From: Hydractinia symbiolongicarpus
Lineage: Eukaryota > Cnidaria > Hydrozoa > Anthoathecata > Hydractiniidae
Direction of reading: 5' to 3'
Assembly (NCBI RefSeq): GCF_029227915.1
Contig: NC_079881.1
Span: 2,356,001 to 2,420,000 of the forward strand
Length of the DNA stretch: 64,000 nucleotides
Part shown: piece after piece, positions 1 to 11,822 of the stretch
Position numbering within the stretch: position 1 is the first letter of the stretch
Layout: each line of letters begins with the position of its first letter
The notes under the pieces: model-generated
Told to the model about the DNA's origin: nothing
The model's input: the letters and a program-made list of their open reading frames with translations, nothing else
The model's database searches: none
Made by a program: the position numbers and the translations under genes

Positions 1-202
1 AGGTTTAATCGCCGGCAAACAAAAACCCGCGACTTCCCGTAAATCCCGACTCGGCCCGTATAGTTAAAAGTATACAAAGAAAGTACCCAGGAAGTAAACT
101 CATTTCCCGAACGATTTTTTAAATTATATTTTCACCACTAAAACGCATGAGACTTGTAGTTTTCAGGAATGTTTTCATTTTTGATGAGACGCTTAATGAA
201 AG

Positions 203-405
203 AGGTTTAATCGCCGGCAAACGAAATCCCGCGATTTCCCGTAAATCCCAGGCTTGGCCCGTATAGTCGAATGTATACAAAGAAAGTACCCAGGGAGTAA
301 ACTCATTTCCCGAACGATTTTTTTAATTTTTTTTTTACCACTAAAACGCATGAGACTTGTAGTTTTCAAAAATGTTTTCATTTTTGATGAGACGCTTAAT
401 GAAAG
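203..405. repeat. SatA reference unit, alpha head with T-rich CCCAGGGAG tail
   Basis: A 203-bp alpha-head unit whose tail reads CCCAGGGAGTAAACTC, TTTCCCGAACGATT and then an A-interrupted run of T before TACCACTAAAACG. The T run varies by a few bases between copies (for example near 1335, 2555, 8620 and 13,270). That variation accounts for much of the 200-205-bp spread in unit length. A neighbouring alpha unit of this kind usually follows or precedes it, so a dimer-like alternation is visible in places. Confidence 0.88.
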
Positions 406-2838
406 AGGTTTAATCGCCGGCAAAGGAAAACCCGCGATTTCCCGTAAATCCCGGGCTTGGCCTGTATAGTCGAATGTATACAAAGAAAGTACCCTGTGAG
501 TAAACTCATTTCCAAAACGATTTTTTAAATTATCTTTTCACCACTAAAACGCATGAGACTTGCAGTTTTCAAAAATGTTTTCATTTTTGATGAGACGCTT
601 ATTGAAAGAGGTTTAATCGCCGGCAAACGAAAACCCGCGATTTCCCGTAAATCCCGGGCTTGGCCCGTATAGTCGAATGTATACAAAGAAAGTACCCTGT
701 GAGTAAACTCATTTCCAAAACGATTTTTTAAATTATCTTTTCACCACTAAAACGCATGAGACTTGCAGTTTTCAATAATGTTTTCATTTTTGATGAGACG
801 CTTAATGAAAGTGGTTTAATCGCCGGCAAACGAAAACCCGCGATTTCCCGTAAATCCCGGGCTTGACCCGTAAAGTCGAATGTATACAAAGAAAGTACCC
901 TGTGAGTAAACTCATTTCCAAAACGATTTTTTAAATTATCTTTTCACCACTAAAACGCATGAGACTTGCAGTTTTCAAAAATGTTTTCATTTTTGATGAG
1001 ACGCTTAATGAAAGAGGTTTAATCGCCGGCAAACAAAAACCCGCGACTTCCCGTAAATCCCGACTCGGCCCGTATAGTCAAAAGTATACACAGAAAGTAC
1101 CCAGGAAGTAAACTCATTTCCCGAACGATTTTTTAAATTATATCTTCACCACTAAAACGCATGAGACTTGTAGTTTTCAGAAATGTTTTCATTTTTGATG
1201 AGACGCTTAATGAAAGAGGTTTAATCGCCGGCAAACGAAATCCCGCGATTTCCCGTAAATCCCGGGCTTGACCCGTATGGTCGAATGTATACAAAGAAAG
1301 TACCCAGGGAGTAAACTCATTTCCCGAACGATTTTTTTAATTTTTTTTTTTACCACTAAAACGCATGAGACTTGTAGTTTTCAAAAATGTGTTCATTTTT
1401 GATGAGACGCTTAATGAAAGAGGTTTAATCGCCGGCAAACGAAAACCCGCGATTTCCCGTAAATCCCGGGCTTGGCCTGTATAGTCGAATGTATACAAAG
1501 AAAGTACCCTGTGAGTAAACTCATTTCCAAAACGATTTTCTAAATTATCTTTTCACCACTAAAACGCATGAGACTTGCAGTTGTCAAAAATGTTTTCATT
1601 TTTGATGAGACGCTTATTGAAAGAGGTTTAATCGCCAGCAAACGAAAACCCGCGATTTCCCGTAAATCCCGGGCTTGGCCCGTATAGTCGAATGTATACA
1701 AAGAAAGTACCCGGTGAGTAAACTCATTTCCAAAACGATTTTTTAAATTATTATTTCACCACTAAAACGCATGAGACTTGCAGTTTTTAAAAATGTTTTC
1801 ATTTTTGATGAGACGCTTAATGAAAGAGGTTTAATCGCCGGCAAACGAAAACCCGCGACTTCCCGTAAATCCGGACTCGGCCCGTATAGTCAAAAGTATA
1901 CAAAGAAAACACCCAGGGAGTAAATTCATTTCCCGAACGATTTTTTAAATTATATTTTCACCACTAAAACGCATAAGACTTGTAGTTTTCAGAAATGTTT
2001 TCATTTTTGATGAGACGCTTAATGAAAGTGGTTTAATCGCCGGCAAACGAAAACCCGCGATTTCCCGTAAATCCCGGGCTTGGCCCGTATAGTCGAATGT
2101 ATACAAAGAACGTACCCTGTGAGTAAACTCATTTCCAAAACGATTTTTTAAATTATCTTTTCACCACTAAAACGCATGAGACTTGCAGTTTTCAAAAATG
2201 TTTTCATTTTTGATGAGACGCTTAATGAAAGAGGTTTAATCGCCGGCAAACAAAAACCCGCTACTTCCCGTAAGACCGGACTCGGCCCGTATAGTCAAAA
2301 GTATACAAAGAAAGTACCCAGGAAGTAAACTCATTTCCCGAACGATTTTTTAAATTATATTTTCACCACGAAAACGCATGAGACTTGTAGTTTTCAGAAA
2401 TGTTTTCATTTTTGATGAGACGCTTAATGAAAGAGGTTTAATCGCCGGCAAACGAAATCCCGCGATTTCCCGTAAATCCTGGGCTTGGCCCGTATAGTCG
2501 AATGTATACAAAGAAAGTACCCAGGGAGTAAACTCATTTCCCGAACGATTTTTTTAATTTTTTTTTTACCACTATAACGCATGAGACTTGTAGTTTTCAA
2601 AAATGTTTTCATTTTTGATGAGACGCTTAATGAAAGAGGTTTAATCGCCGGCAAACGAAAACCCGCGATTTCCCGTAAATCCCGGGCTTGGCCCGTATTG
2701 TCGAATGTATACAAAGAAAGTACCCAGGGAGTAAACTCATTTGCCGAACGATTTTATAAATTTTTTTTTTACCACTAAAACGCATGAGACTTGTAGTTTC
2801 AAAAATGTTTTCATTTTTGATAAGACGCTTAATAAAAG

Positions 2839-3040
2839 AAGTTTAATCGCCGGCAAACGAAAACCCGCGACTTCCCGTAAATCCGGACTCGGCCCGTATA
2901 GTCAAAAGTATACAAAGAAAGTACCCATGGAGTAAACTCATTTCCCGAACAATTTTTTAAATTATATTTTCACCACTAAAACGCATGAGACTTGTAGTTT
3001 TCAGAAATGTTTTCATTTTTGTTGAGACGCTTAATGAAAG
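2839..3040. repeat. SatA reference unit, beta head
   Basis: A 202-bp unit with the beta head: CGCGACTTCCCG, then GGACTCGGCCCG, then TATAGTCAAAAGTATAC in place of the alpha TATAGTCGAATGTATAC. The beta head therefore lacks both the CGGGC-TTG-GCCCG hairpin and the CGAA half of the CENP-B-box-like motif seen in alpha units. This copy begins AAGTTT rather than AGGTTT, a variant shared by the units at 5265, 5871, 8903, 10,522 and 11,735. Its tail has CCCATGGAG and TTATATTTTCACC. Confidence 0.88.
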
Positions 3041-3242
3041 TGGTTTAATCGCCGGCAAACGAAATCCCGCGATTTCCCGTAAATCCCGGGCTTGGCCCGT
3101 ATAGTCGAATGTATACAAAGAAAGTACCCAGGGAGTAAACTCATTTCCCGAACGATTTTTTTAATTTTTTTTTACCACTAAAACGCATGAGACTTGTAGT
3201 TTTCAAAAATGTTTTCATTTTTGATGAGACGCTTAATGAAAG

Positions 3243-3445
3243 AGGTTTAATCGCCGGCAAACGAAAACCCGCGATTTCCCGTAAATCCCGGGCTTGGCCC
3301 GTATAGTCGAATGTATACAAAGAAAGTACCCTGTGAGTAAACTCATTTCCAAAACGATTTTTTAAATTATCTTTTCACCACTAAAACGCAGGAGACTTGC
3401 AGTTTTCAAAAATGTTTTCATTTTTGATGAGACGCTTAATGAAAG
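3243..3445. repeat. SatA reference unit, alpha head with CCCTGTGAG tail
   Basis: One complete 203-bp unit given as reference for the alpha head. It carries GGGCTTGGCCCG followed by TATAGTCGAATGTATAC. Its tail type has CCCTGTGAGTAAACTC, TTTCCAAAACGATT, TTATCTTTTCACC and a CAGTTTTCAAAAATG segment. Similar alpha units with this tail recur through the array, for example those starting at 406, 609, 812, 1421, 2029 and 12,544. Other alpha units carry a CCCAGGGAG tail with a long T run instead. Confidence 0.9.
3289..3301. repeat. SatA short hairpin, representative copy
   Basis: CGGGC-TTG-GCCCG is a perfect 5-bp inverted repeat with a 3-nt loop. It is present in essentially every alpha unit and absent from beta units. 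A one-base deletion that shortens a stem arm is seen in a few units, such as those at 3446 and 6478. It could form a small hairpin when single stranded. No function can be assigned from sequence. Confidence 0.6.
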
Positions 3446-5382
3446 TGGTTTAATCGCCGGCAAACGAAAACCCGCGATTTCCCGTAAATCCCGGCTTGGC
3501 CCGTATAGTCGAATGTATACAAAGAAAGTACCCAGGGAGTAAACTCATTTCCCGAACAATTTTTTAAATTTTTTTTTACCACTAAAACGCATGAGACTTG
3601 TAGTTTCAAAAATGTTTTCATTTTTGATGAGACGCTAAATAAAAGAAGTTTAATTGCCGGCAAACGAAAACCCGCGACTTCCCGTAAATCCGGACTCGGC
3701 CCGTATAGTCAAAAGTATACAAAGAAAGTACCCATGGAGTAAACTCATTTCCCGAACAATTTTTTAAATTATATTTTCACCACTAAAACGCATGAGACTT
3801 GTAGTTTTCAGAAATGTTTTCATTTTTGATGAGACGCTTAATGAAAGTGGTTTAATCGCCGGCAAACGAAAACCCGCGACTTCCCGTAAATCCGGACTCG
3901 GCCCGTATAGTCAAAAGTATACAAAGAAAGTACCCATGGAGTAAACTCATTTCCCGAACAATTTTTTAAATTATCTTTTCACCACTAAAACGCATGAGAC
4001 TTGCAGTTTTTAAAAATGTTTTCATTTTTGATGAGACGCTTAATGAAAAAGGTTTAATCGCCGGCAACCAAAAACCCGCGACTTCCCGTAAATCCGGACT
4101 CGGCCCGTATAGTCAAAAGTATACAAAGAAAGTACCCAGGAAGTAAACTCATTTCCCGAACGATTTTTTAAATTATATTTTCACCACTAAAACGCATGAG
4201 ACTTGTAGTTTTCAGAAAAGTTTTCATTTTTGATGAGACGCTTAATGAAAGAGGTTTAATCGCCGGCAAACGAAATCCCGCGATTTCCCGTAAATCCCGG
4301 GCTTGGCCCGTATAGTCGAATGTATACAAAGAAAGTACCTAGGGAGTAAACTCATTTCCCGAACGATTTTTTTAATTTTTTTTTTACCACTAAAACGCAT
4401 AAGACTTGTAGTTTTCAGAAATGTTTTCATTTTTGATGAGACGCTTAACGAAAGTGGTTTAATCCCCGGCAAACGAAAACCCGCGATTTCCCGTAAATCC
4501 CGGGCTCTGCCCGTATAGTCGAATGTATACAAAGAACGTACCCTGTGAGTAAACTCATTTCCAAAACGATTTTTTAAATTATCTTTTCACCACTAAAACG
4601 CATGAGACTTGCAGTTTTCAAAAATATTTTCATTTTTGATGAGACGCTTAATGAAAGAGGTTTAATCGCCATCAAACAAAAACCCGCGACTTCCCGTAAA
4701 TCCGGACTCGGCCCGTATAGTCAAAAGTATACAAAGAAAGTACCCAGGAAGTAAACTCATTTCCCGAAGGATTTTTTAAATTATATTTTCACCACTAAAA
4801 CGCATGAGACTTGTAGTTTTCAGAAATGTTTTCATTTTTGATGAGACGCTTAATGAAAGAGGTTTAATCGCCGGCAAACGAAATCCCGCGATTTCCCGTA
4901 AATCCCGGGCTTGGCCCGTATAGTCGAATGTATACAAAGAAAGTACCCAGGGAGTAAACTCATTTCCCGAACGATTTTTTTAATTTTTTTTTTACCACTA
5001 TAACGCATGAGACTTGTAGTTTTCAAAAATGTTTTCATTTTTGATGAGACGCTTAATGAAAGAGGTTTAATCGCCGGCAAACGAAAACCCGCGATTTCCC
5101 GTAAATCCCGGGCTTGGCCCGCATAGTCGAATGTATACAAAGAAAGTACCCAGGGAGTAAACTCATTTCCCGAACGATTTTTTAAATTTTTTTTTTACCA
5201 CTAAAACGCATGAGACTTGTAGTTTCAAAAATGTTTTCATTTTTGATGAGACGCTTAATAAAAGAAGTTTAATCGCCGGCAAACGAAAACCCGCGACTTC
5301 CCGTAAATCCGGACTCGGCCGTATAGTCAAAAGTATACAAAGAAAGTACCCATGGAGTAAACTCATTTCCCGAACAATTATT

Positions 5383-8300
5383 TAAATTATATTTTCACCA
5401 CGAAAACGCATGAGACTTGTAGTTTTCAGAAATGTTTTCATTTTTGATGAGACGCTTAATGAAAGAGGTTTAATCGCCGGCAAACGAAATCCCGCGATTT
5501 CCCGTAAATCCTGGGCTTGGCCCGTATAGTCGAATGTATACAAAGAAAGTACCCAGGGAGTAAACTCATTTCCCGAACGATTTTTTTAATTTTTTTTTTA
5601 CCACTATAACGCATGAGACTTGTAGTTTTCAAAAATGTTTTCATTTTTGATGAGACGCTTAATGAAAGAGGTTTAATCGCCGGCAAACGAAAACCCGCGA
5701 TTTCCCGTAAATCCCGGGCTTGGCCCGTATTGTCGAATGTATACAAAGAAAGTACCCAGGGAGTAAACTCATTTGCCGAACGATTTTATAAATTTTTTTT
5801 TTACCACTAAAACGCATGAGACTTGTAGTTTCAAAAATGTTTTCATTTTTGATAAGACGCTTAATAAAAGAAGTTTAATCGCCGGCAAACGAAAACCCGC
5901 GACTTCCCGTAAATCCGGACTCGGCCCGTATAGTCAAAAGTATACAAAGAAAGTACCCATGGAGTAAACTCATTTCCCGAACAATTTTTTAAATTATATT
6001 TTCACCACTAAAACGCATGAGACTTGTAGTTTTCAGAAATGTTTTCATTTTTGTTGAGACGCTTAATGAAAGTGGTTTAATCGCCGGCAAACGAAATCCC
6101 GCGATTTCCCGTAAATCCCGGGCTTGGCCCGTATAGTCGAATGTATACAAAGAAAGTACCCAGGGAGTAAACTCATTTCCCGAACGATTTTTTTAATTTT
6201 TTTTTACCACTAAAACGCATGAGACTTGTAGTTTTCAAAAATGTTTTCATTTTTGATGAGACGCTTAATGAAAGAGGTTTAATCGCCGGCAAACGAAAAC
6301 CCGCGATTTCCCGTAAATCCCGGGCTTGGCCCGTATAGTCGAATGTATACAAAGAAAGTACCCTGTGAGTAAACTCATTTCCAAAACGATTTTTTAAATT
6401 ATCTTTTCACCACTAAAACGCAGGAGACTTGCAGTTTTCAAAAATGTTTTCATTTTTGATGAGACGCTTAATGAAAGTGGTTTAATCGCCGGCAAACGAA
6501 AACCCGCGATTTCCCGTAAATCCCGGCTTGGTCCGTATAGTCGAATGTATACAAAGAAAGTACCCAGGGAGTAAACTCATTTCCCGAACAATTTTTTAAA
6601 TTTTTTTTTACCACTAAAACGCATGAGACTTGTAGTTTCAAAAATGTTTTCATTTTTGATGAGACGCTAAATAAAAGAAGTTTAATTGCCGGCAAACGAA
6701 AACCCGCGACTTCCCGTAAATCCGGACTCGGCCCGTATAGTCAAAAGTATACAAAGAAAGTACCCATGGAGTAAACTCATTTCCCGAACAATTTTTTAAA
6801 TTATATTTTCACCACTAAAACGCATGAGACTTGTAGTTTTCAGAAATGTTTTCATTTTTGATGAGACGCTTAATGAAAGTGGTTTAATCGCCGGCAAACG
6901 AAAACCCGCGACTTCCCGTAAATCCGGACTCGGCCCGTATAGTCAAAAGTATACAAAGAAAGTACCCATGGAGTAAACTCATTTCCCGAACAATTTTTTA
7001 AATTATCTTTTCACCACTAAAACGCATGAGACTTGCAGTTTTTAAAAATGTTTTCATTTTTGATGAGACGCTTAATGAAAAAGGTTTAATCGCCGGCAAC
7101 CAAAAACCCGCGACTTCCCGTAAATCCGGACTCGGCCCGTATAGTCAAAAGTATACAAAGAAAGTACCCAGGAAGTAAACTCATTTCCCGAACGATTTTT
7201 TAAATTATATTTTCACCACTAAAACGCATGAGACTTGTAGTTTTCAGAAAAGTTTTCATTTTTGATGAGACGCTTAATGAAAGAGGTTTAATCGCCGGCA
7301 AACGAAATCCCGCGATTTCCCGTAAATCCCGGGCTTGGCCCGTATAGTCGAATGTATACAAAGAAAGTACCTAGGGAGTAAACTCATTTCCCGAACGATT
7401 TTTTTAATTTTTTTTTTACCACTAAAACGCATAAGACTTGTAGTTTTCAGAAATGTTTTCATTTTTGATGAGACGCTTAACGAAAGTGGTTTAATCCCCG
7501 GCAAACGAAAACCCGCGATTTCCCGTAAATCCCGGGCTCTGCCCGTATAGTCGAATGTATACAAAGAACGTACCCTGTGAGTAAACTCATTTCCAAAACG
7601 ATTTTTTAAATTATCTTTTCACCACTAAAACGCATGAGACTTGCAGTTTTCAAAAATATTTTCATTTTTGATGAGACGCTTAATGAAAGAGGTTTAATCG
7701 CCATCAAACAAAAACCCGCGACTTCCCGTAAATCCGGACTCGGCCCGTATAGTCAAAAGTATACAAAGAAAGTACCCAGGAAGTAAACTCATTTCCCGAA
7801 GGATTTTTTAAATTATATTTTCACCACTAAAACGCATGAGACTTGTAGTTTTCAGAAATGTTTTCATTTTTGATGAGACGCTTAATGAAAGAGGTTTAAT
7901 CGCCGGCAAACGAAATCCCGCGATTTCCCGTAAATCCCGGGCTTGGCCCGTATAGTCGAATGTATACAAAGAAAGTACCCAGGGAGTAAACTCATTTCCC
8001 GAACGATTTTTTTAATTTTTTTTTTACCACTATAACGCATGAGACTTGTAGTTTTCAAAAATGTTTTCATTTTTGATGAGACGCTTAATGAAAGAGGTTT
8101 AATCGCCGGCAAACGAAAACCCGCGATTTCCCGTAAATCCCGGGCTTGGCCCGCATAGTCGAATGTATACAAAGAAAGTACCCAGGGAGTAAACTCATTT
8201 CCCGAACGATTTTTTAAATTTTTTTTTTACCACTAAAACGCATGAGACTTGTAGTTTCAAAAATGTTTTCATTTTTGATGAGACGCTTAATAAAAGAAGT

Positions 8301-8414
8301 TTAATCGCCGGCAAACGAAAACCCGCGACTTCCCGTAAATCCGGACTCGGCCGTATAGTCAAAAGTATACAAAGAAAGTACCCATGGAGTAAACTCATTT
8401 CCCGAACAATTATT
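5383..8414. repeat. SatA 15-unit higher-order block, copy 2 (3,032 bp)
   Basis: Second tandem copy of the preceding block. The left junction lies in the shared TAAATTATATTTTCACCAC segment. Upstream of it the sequence reads CAATTATT, which recurs only at 8,408-8,414, the end of this copy, as expected for a simple tandem duplication by unequal exchange. Downstream, at 8434, the array returns to CACTAAAACG instead of CACGAAAACG. The near-perfect match implies a very recent event, or an assembly duplication. Confidence 0.92.
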
Positions 8415-9597
8415 TAAATTATATTTTCACCACTAAAACGCATGAGACTTGTAGTTTTCAGAAATGTTTTCATTTTTGTTGAGACGCTTAATGAAAGTGG
8501 TTTAATTGCCGGCAAACGAAATCCCGCGATTTCCCGTAAATCCTGGGCTTGGCCCGTATATTCGAATGTATACAAAGAAAGTACCCAGGGAGTAAACTCA
8601 TTTCCCGAACGATTTTTTTAATTTTTTTTTTTACCACTAAAACGCATGAGACTTGTAGTTTTCAAAAATGTTTTCATTTTTGATGAGACGCTTAATGAAA
8701 GAGGTTTAATCGCCGGCAAACGAAAACCCGCGATTTCCCGTAAATCCCGGGCTTGGCCCGTATAGTCGAATGTATACAAAGAAAGTACCCAGGGAGTAAA
8801 CTCATTTCCCGAACGATTTTTTAAATTTTTTTTTACCACTAAAACGCATGAGACTTGTAGTTTCAAAAATGTTTTCATTTTTGATGAGACGCTTAATAAA
8901 AGAAGTTTAATCGCCGGCAAACGAAAACCCGCGACTTCCCGTAAATCCGGACTCGGCCCGTATAGTCAAAAGTATACAAAGAAAGTACCCATGGAGTAAA
9001 CTCATTTCCCGAACAATTTTTTAAATTATATTTTCACCACTAAAACGCATGAGACTTGTAGTTTTCAGAAATGTTTTCATTTTTGTTGAGACGCTTAAGG
9101 AAAGTGGTTTAATCGCCGGCAAACGAAAACCCGCGATTTCCCGTAAATCCCAGGCTTGGCCCGTATAGTCGAATGCATACAAAGAAAGTACCCTGTGAGT
9201 AAACTCATTTCCAAAACGATTTTTTAAATTATCTTTTCACCACTAAAACGCAGGAGACTTGCAGTTTTCAAAAATGTTTTCATTTTTGATGAGACGCTTA
9301 ATGAAATTGGTTTAATCGCCGGCAAACGAAAACCCGCGATTTCCCGTAAATCCCGGGCTTGGCCCGTATAGTCGAATGTATACAAAGAAAGTACCCAGGG
9401 AGTAAACTCATTTCCCGAACAATTTTTTAAATTTTTTTTTTACCACTAAAACGCATGAGACTTGTAGTTTCAAAAATGTTTTCATTTTTGATGAGACGCT
9501 GAATAAAAGAAGTTTAATCGCCGGCAAACGAAAACCCGCGACTTCCCGTAAATCCGGACTCGGCCCGTATAGTCAAAAGTATACAAAGAAAGTACCC
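7487..9597. repeat. SatA 11-unit block, copy 1 (period 2,225 bp)
   Basis: Unit starts 7690, 7892, 8095, 8297, 8702, 8903, 9105, 9308 and 9510 each have a matching unit of the same type 2,225 bp downstream. Diagnostic shared variants are TTAAGGAAAG with GAATGCATAC (9098 and 9175) and CGCTGAATAAAAG (9498). The copies differ at scattered sites, such as ATTGCC versus ATCGCC near 8505 and CTGGGC versus CCGGGC near 8543. This duplication is therefore clearly older than the 3,032-bp one it partly overlaps. Confidence 0.82.
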
Positions 9598-9711
9598 ATG
9601 GAGTAAACTCATTTCCCGAACAATTTTTTAAATTATATTTTCACCACTAAAACGCATGAGACTTGTAGTTTTCAGAAATGTTTTCATTTTTGATGAGACG
9701 CTTAATGAAAG

Positions 9712-11822
9712 TGGTTTAATCGCCGGCAAACGAAAACCCGCGATTTCCCGTAAATCCCGGGCTTGGCCCGTATAGTCGAATGTATACAAAGAAAGTACCC
9801 TGTGAGTAAACGCATTTCCAAAACGATTTTTTAAATTATCTTTTCACCACTAAAACGCATGAGACTTGCAGTTTTTAAAAATGTTTTCATTTTTGATGAG
9901 ACGCTTAATGAAAAAGGTTTAATCGCCGGCAAACAAAAACCCGCGACTTCCCGTAAATCCGGACTCGGCCCGTATAGTCAAAAGTATACAAAGAAAGTAC
10001 CCAGGAAGTAAACTCATTTCCCGAACGATTTTTTAAATTATATTTTCACCACTAAAACGCATGAGACTTGTAGTTTTCAGAAATGTTTTCATTTTTGATG
10101 AGACGCTTAATGAAAGAGGTTTAATCGCCGGCAAACGAAATCCTGCGATTTCCCGTAAATCCCGGGCTTGGCCCGTATAGTCGAATGTATACAAAGAAAG
10201 TACCTAGGGAGTAAACTCATTTCCCGAACGATTTTTTTAATTTTTTTTTTACCACTATAACGCATGAGACTTGTAGTTTTCAAAAATGTTTTCATTTTTG
10301 ATGAGACGCTTAATGAAAGAGGTTTAATCGCCGGCAAACGAAAACCCGCGATTTTCCGTAAATCCCGGGCTTGGCCCGTATAGTCGAATGTATACAAAGA
10401 AAGTACCCAGGGAGTAAACTCATTTCCCGAACGATTTTTTAAATTTTTTTTTTACCACTAAAACGCATGAGACTTGTAGTTTCAAAAATGTTTTCATTTT
10501 TGATGAGACGCTTAATAAAAGAAGTTTAATCGCCGGCAAACGAAAACCCGCGACTTCCCGTAAATCCGGACTCGGCCCGTATAGTCAAAAGTATACAAAG
10601 AAAGTACCCAGGGAGTAAACTCATTTCCCGAACAATTTTTTAAATTATATTTTCACCACTAAAACGCATGAGACTTGTAGTTTTCAGAAATGTTTTCATT
10701 TTTGTTGAGACGCTTAATGAAAGTGGTTTAATCGCCGGCAAACGAAATCCCGCGATTTCCCGTAAATCCCGGGCTTGGCCCGTATAGTCGAATGTATACA
10801 AAGAAAGTACCCAGGGAGTAAACTCATTTCCCGAACGATTTTTTTAATTTTTTTTTTACAACTAAAACGCATGAGACTTGTAGTTTTCAAAAATGTTTTC
10901 ATTTTTGATGAGACGCTTAATGAAAGAGGTTTAATCGCCGGCAAACGAAAACCCGCGATTTCCCGTAAATCCCGGGCTTGGCCCGTATAGTCGAATGTAT
11001 ACAAAGAAAGTACCCAGGGAGTAAACTCATTTCCCGAACGATTTTTTAAATTTTTTTTTACCACTAAAACGCATGAGACTTGTAGTTTCAAAAATGTTTT
11101 CATTTTTGTTGAGACGCTTAATAAAAGAAGTTTAATCGCCGGCAAACGAAAACCCGCGACTTTCCGTAAATCCGGACTCGGCTTGTATAGTCAAAAGTAT
11201 ACAAAGAAAGTACCCATGGAGTAAACTCATTTCCCGAACAATTTTTTAAATTATATTTTCACCACTAAAACGCATGAGACTTGTAGTTTTTAGAAATGTT
11301 TTCATTTTTGTTGAGACGCTTAAGGAAAGTGGTTTAATCGCCGGCAAACGAAAACCCGCGATTTCCCGTAAATCCCAGGCTTGGCCCGTATAGTCGAATG
11401 CATACAAAGAAAGTACCCTGTGAGTAAACTCATTTCCAAAACGATTTTTTAAATTATCTTTTCACCACTAAAACGCAGGAGACTTGTAGTTTTCAAAAAT
11501 GTTTTCATTTTTGATGAGACGCTTAATGAAAGTGGTTTAATCGCCGGCAAACGAAAACCCGCGATTTCCCGTAAATCCCGGGCTTGGCCCGTATAGTCGA
11601 ATGTATACAAAGAAAGTACCCAGGGAGTAAACTCATTTCCCGAACGATTTTTTAAATTTTTTTTTTACCACTAAAACGCATGAGACTTGTAGTTTCAAAA
11701 ATGTTTTCATTTTTGATGAGACGCTGAATAAAAGAAGTTTAATCGCCGGCAAACGAAAACCCGCGACTTCCCGTAAATCCGGACTCGGCCCGTATAGTCA
11801 AAAGTATACAAAGAAAGTACCC
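9712..11822. repeat. SatA 11-unit block, copy 2 (period 2,225 bp)
   Basis: Second copy of the 2,225-bp-period block. TTAAGGAAAG with GAATGCATAC recurs at about 11,323 and 11,400, and CGCTGAATAAAAG at about 11,723. Homology stops inside the unit starting at 11,735, after AAAGTACCC. There copy 1 continues ATGGAG while this copy continues TGTGAG, making a hybrid unit with a beta head and an alpha-type tail. Confidence 0.82.

Larger units (their letters stand above)
2351..5382. repeat. SatA 15-unit higher-order block, copy 1 (3,032 bp)
   Basis: Fifteen consecutive units repeat at an offset of exactly 3,032 bp. Private variants show the match: a G in CACCACGAAAACG at 2370 and 5402, the CTAAATAAAAG variant near 3634 and 6666, GCCGGCAACCAAA near 4062 and 7094, GGGCTCTGCCCG near 4501 and 7533, and GCCATCAAAC near 4668 and 7700. 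The only substitution I noticed between copies is a C at about 3501 versus T at about 6533. Exact breakpoints are uncertain by about 20 bp because the flanks match too. Confidence 0.92.

Noticed and set aside
254-7550. Plus-strand open frames of about 64-71 codons in SatA
   Set aside because: They lie on the same repeat units, antisense to the minus-strand frames, and depend on the same T-run length variants. Both strands cannot be explained by coding; chance openness of a repeated sequence is sufficient.
193-11145. Minus-strand open frames of about 60-143 codons recurring once per one to two SatA units with similar predicted peptides
   Set aside because: They follow the satellite period, start and stop within repeat units, break whenever a 1-base length variant occurs and recur only because the DNA repeats. 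No domain, promoter or codon-level conservation is seen. They are not reported as genes.
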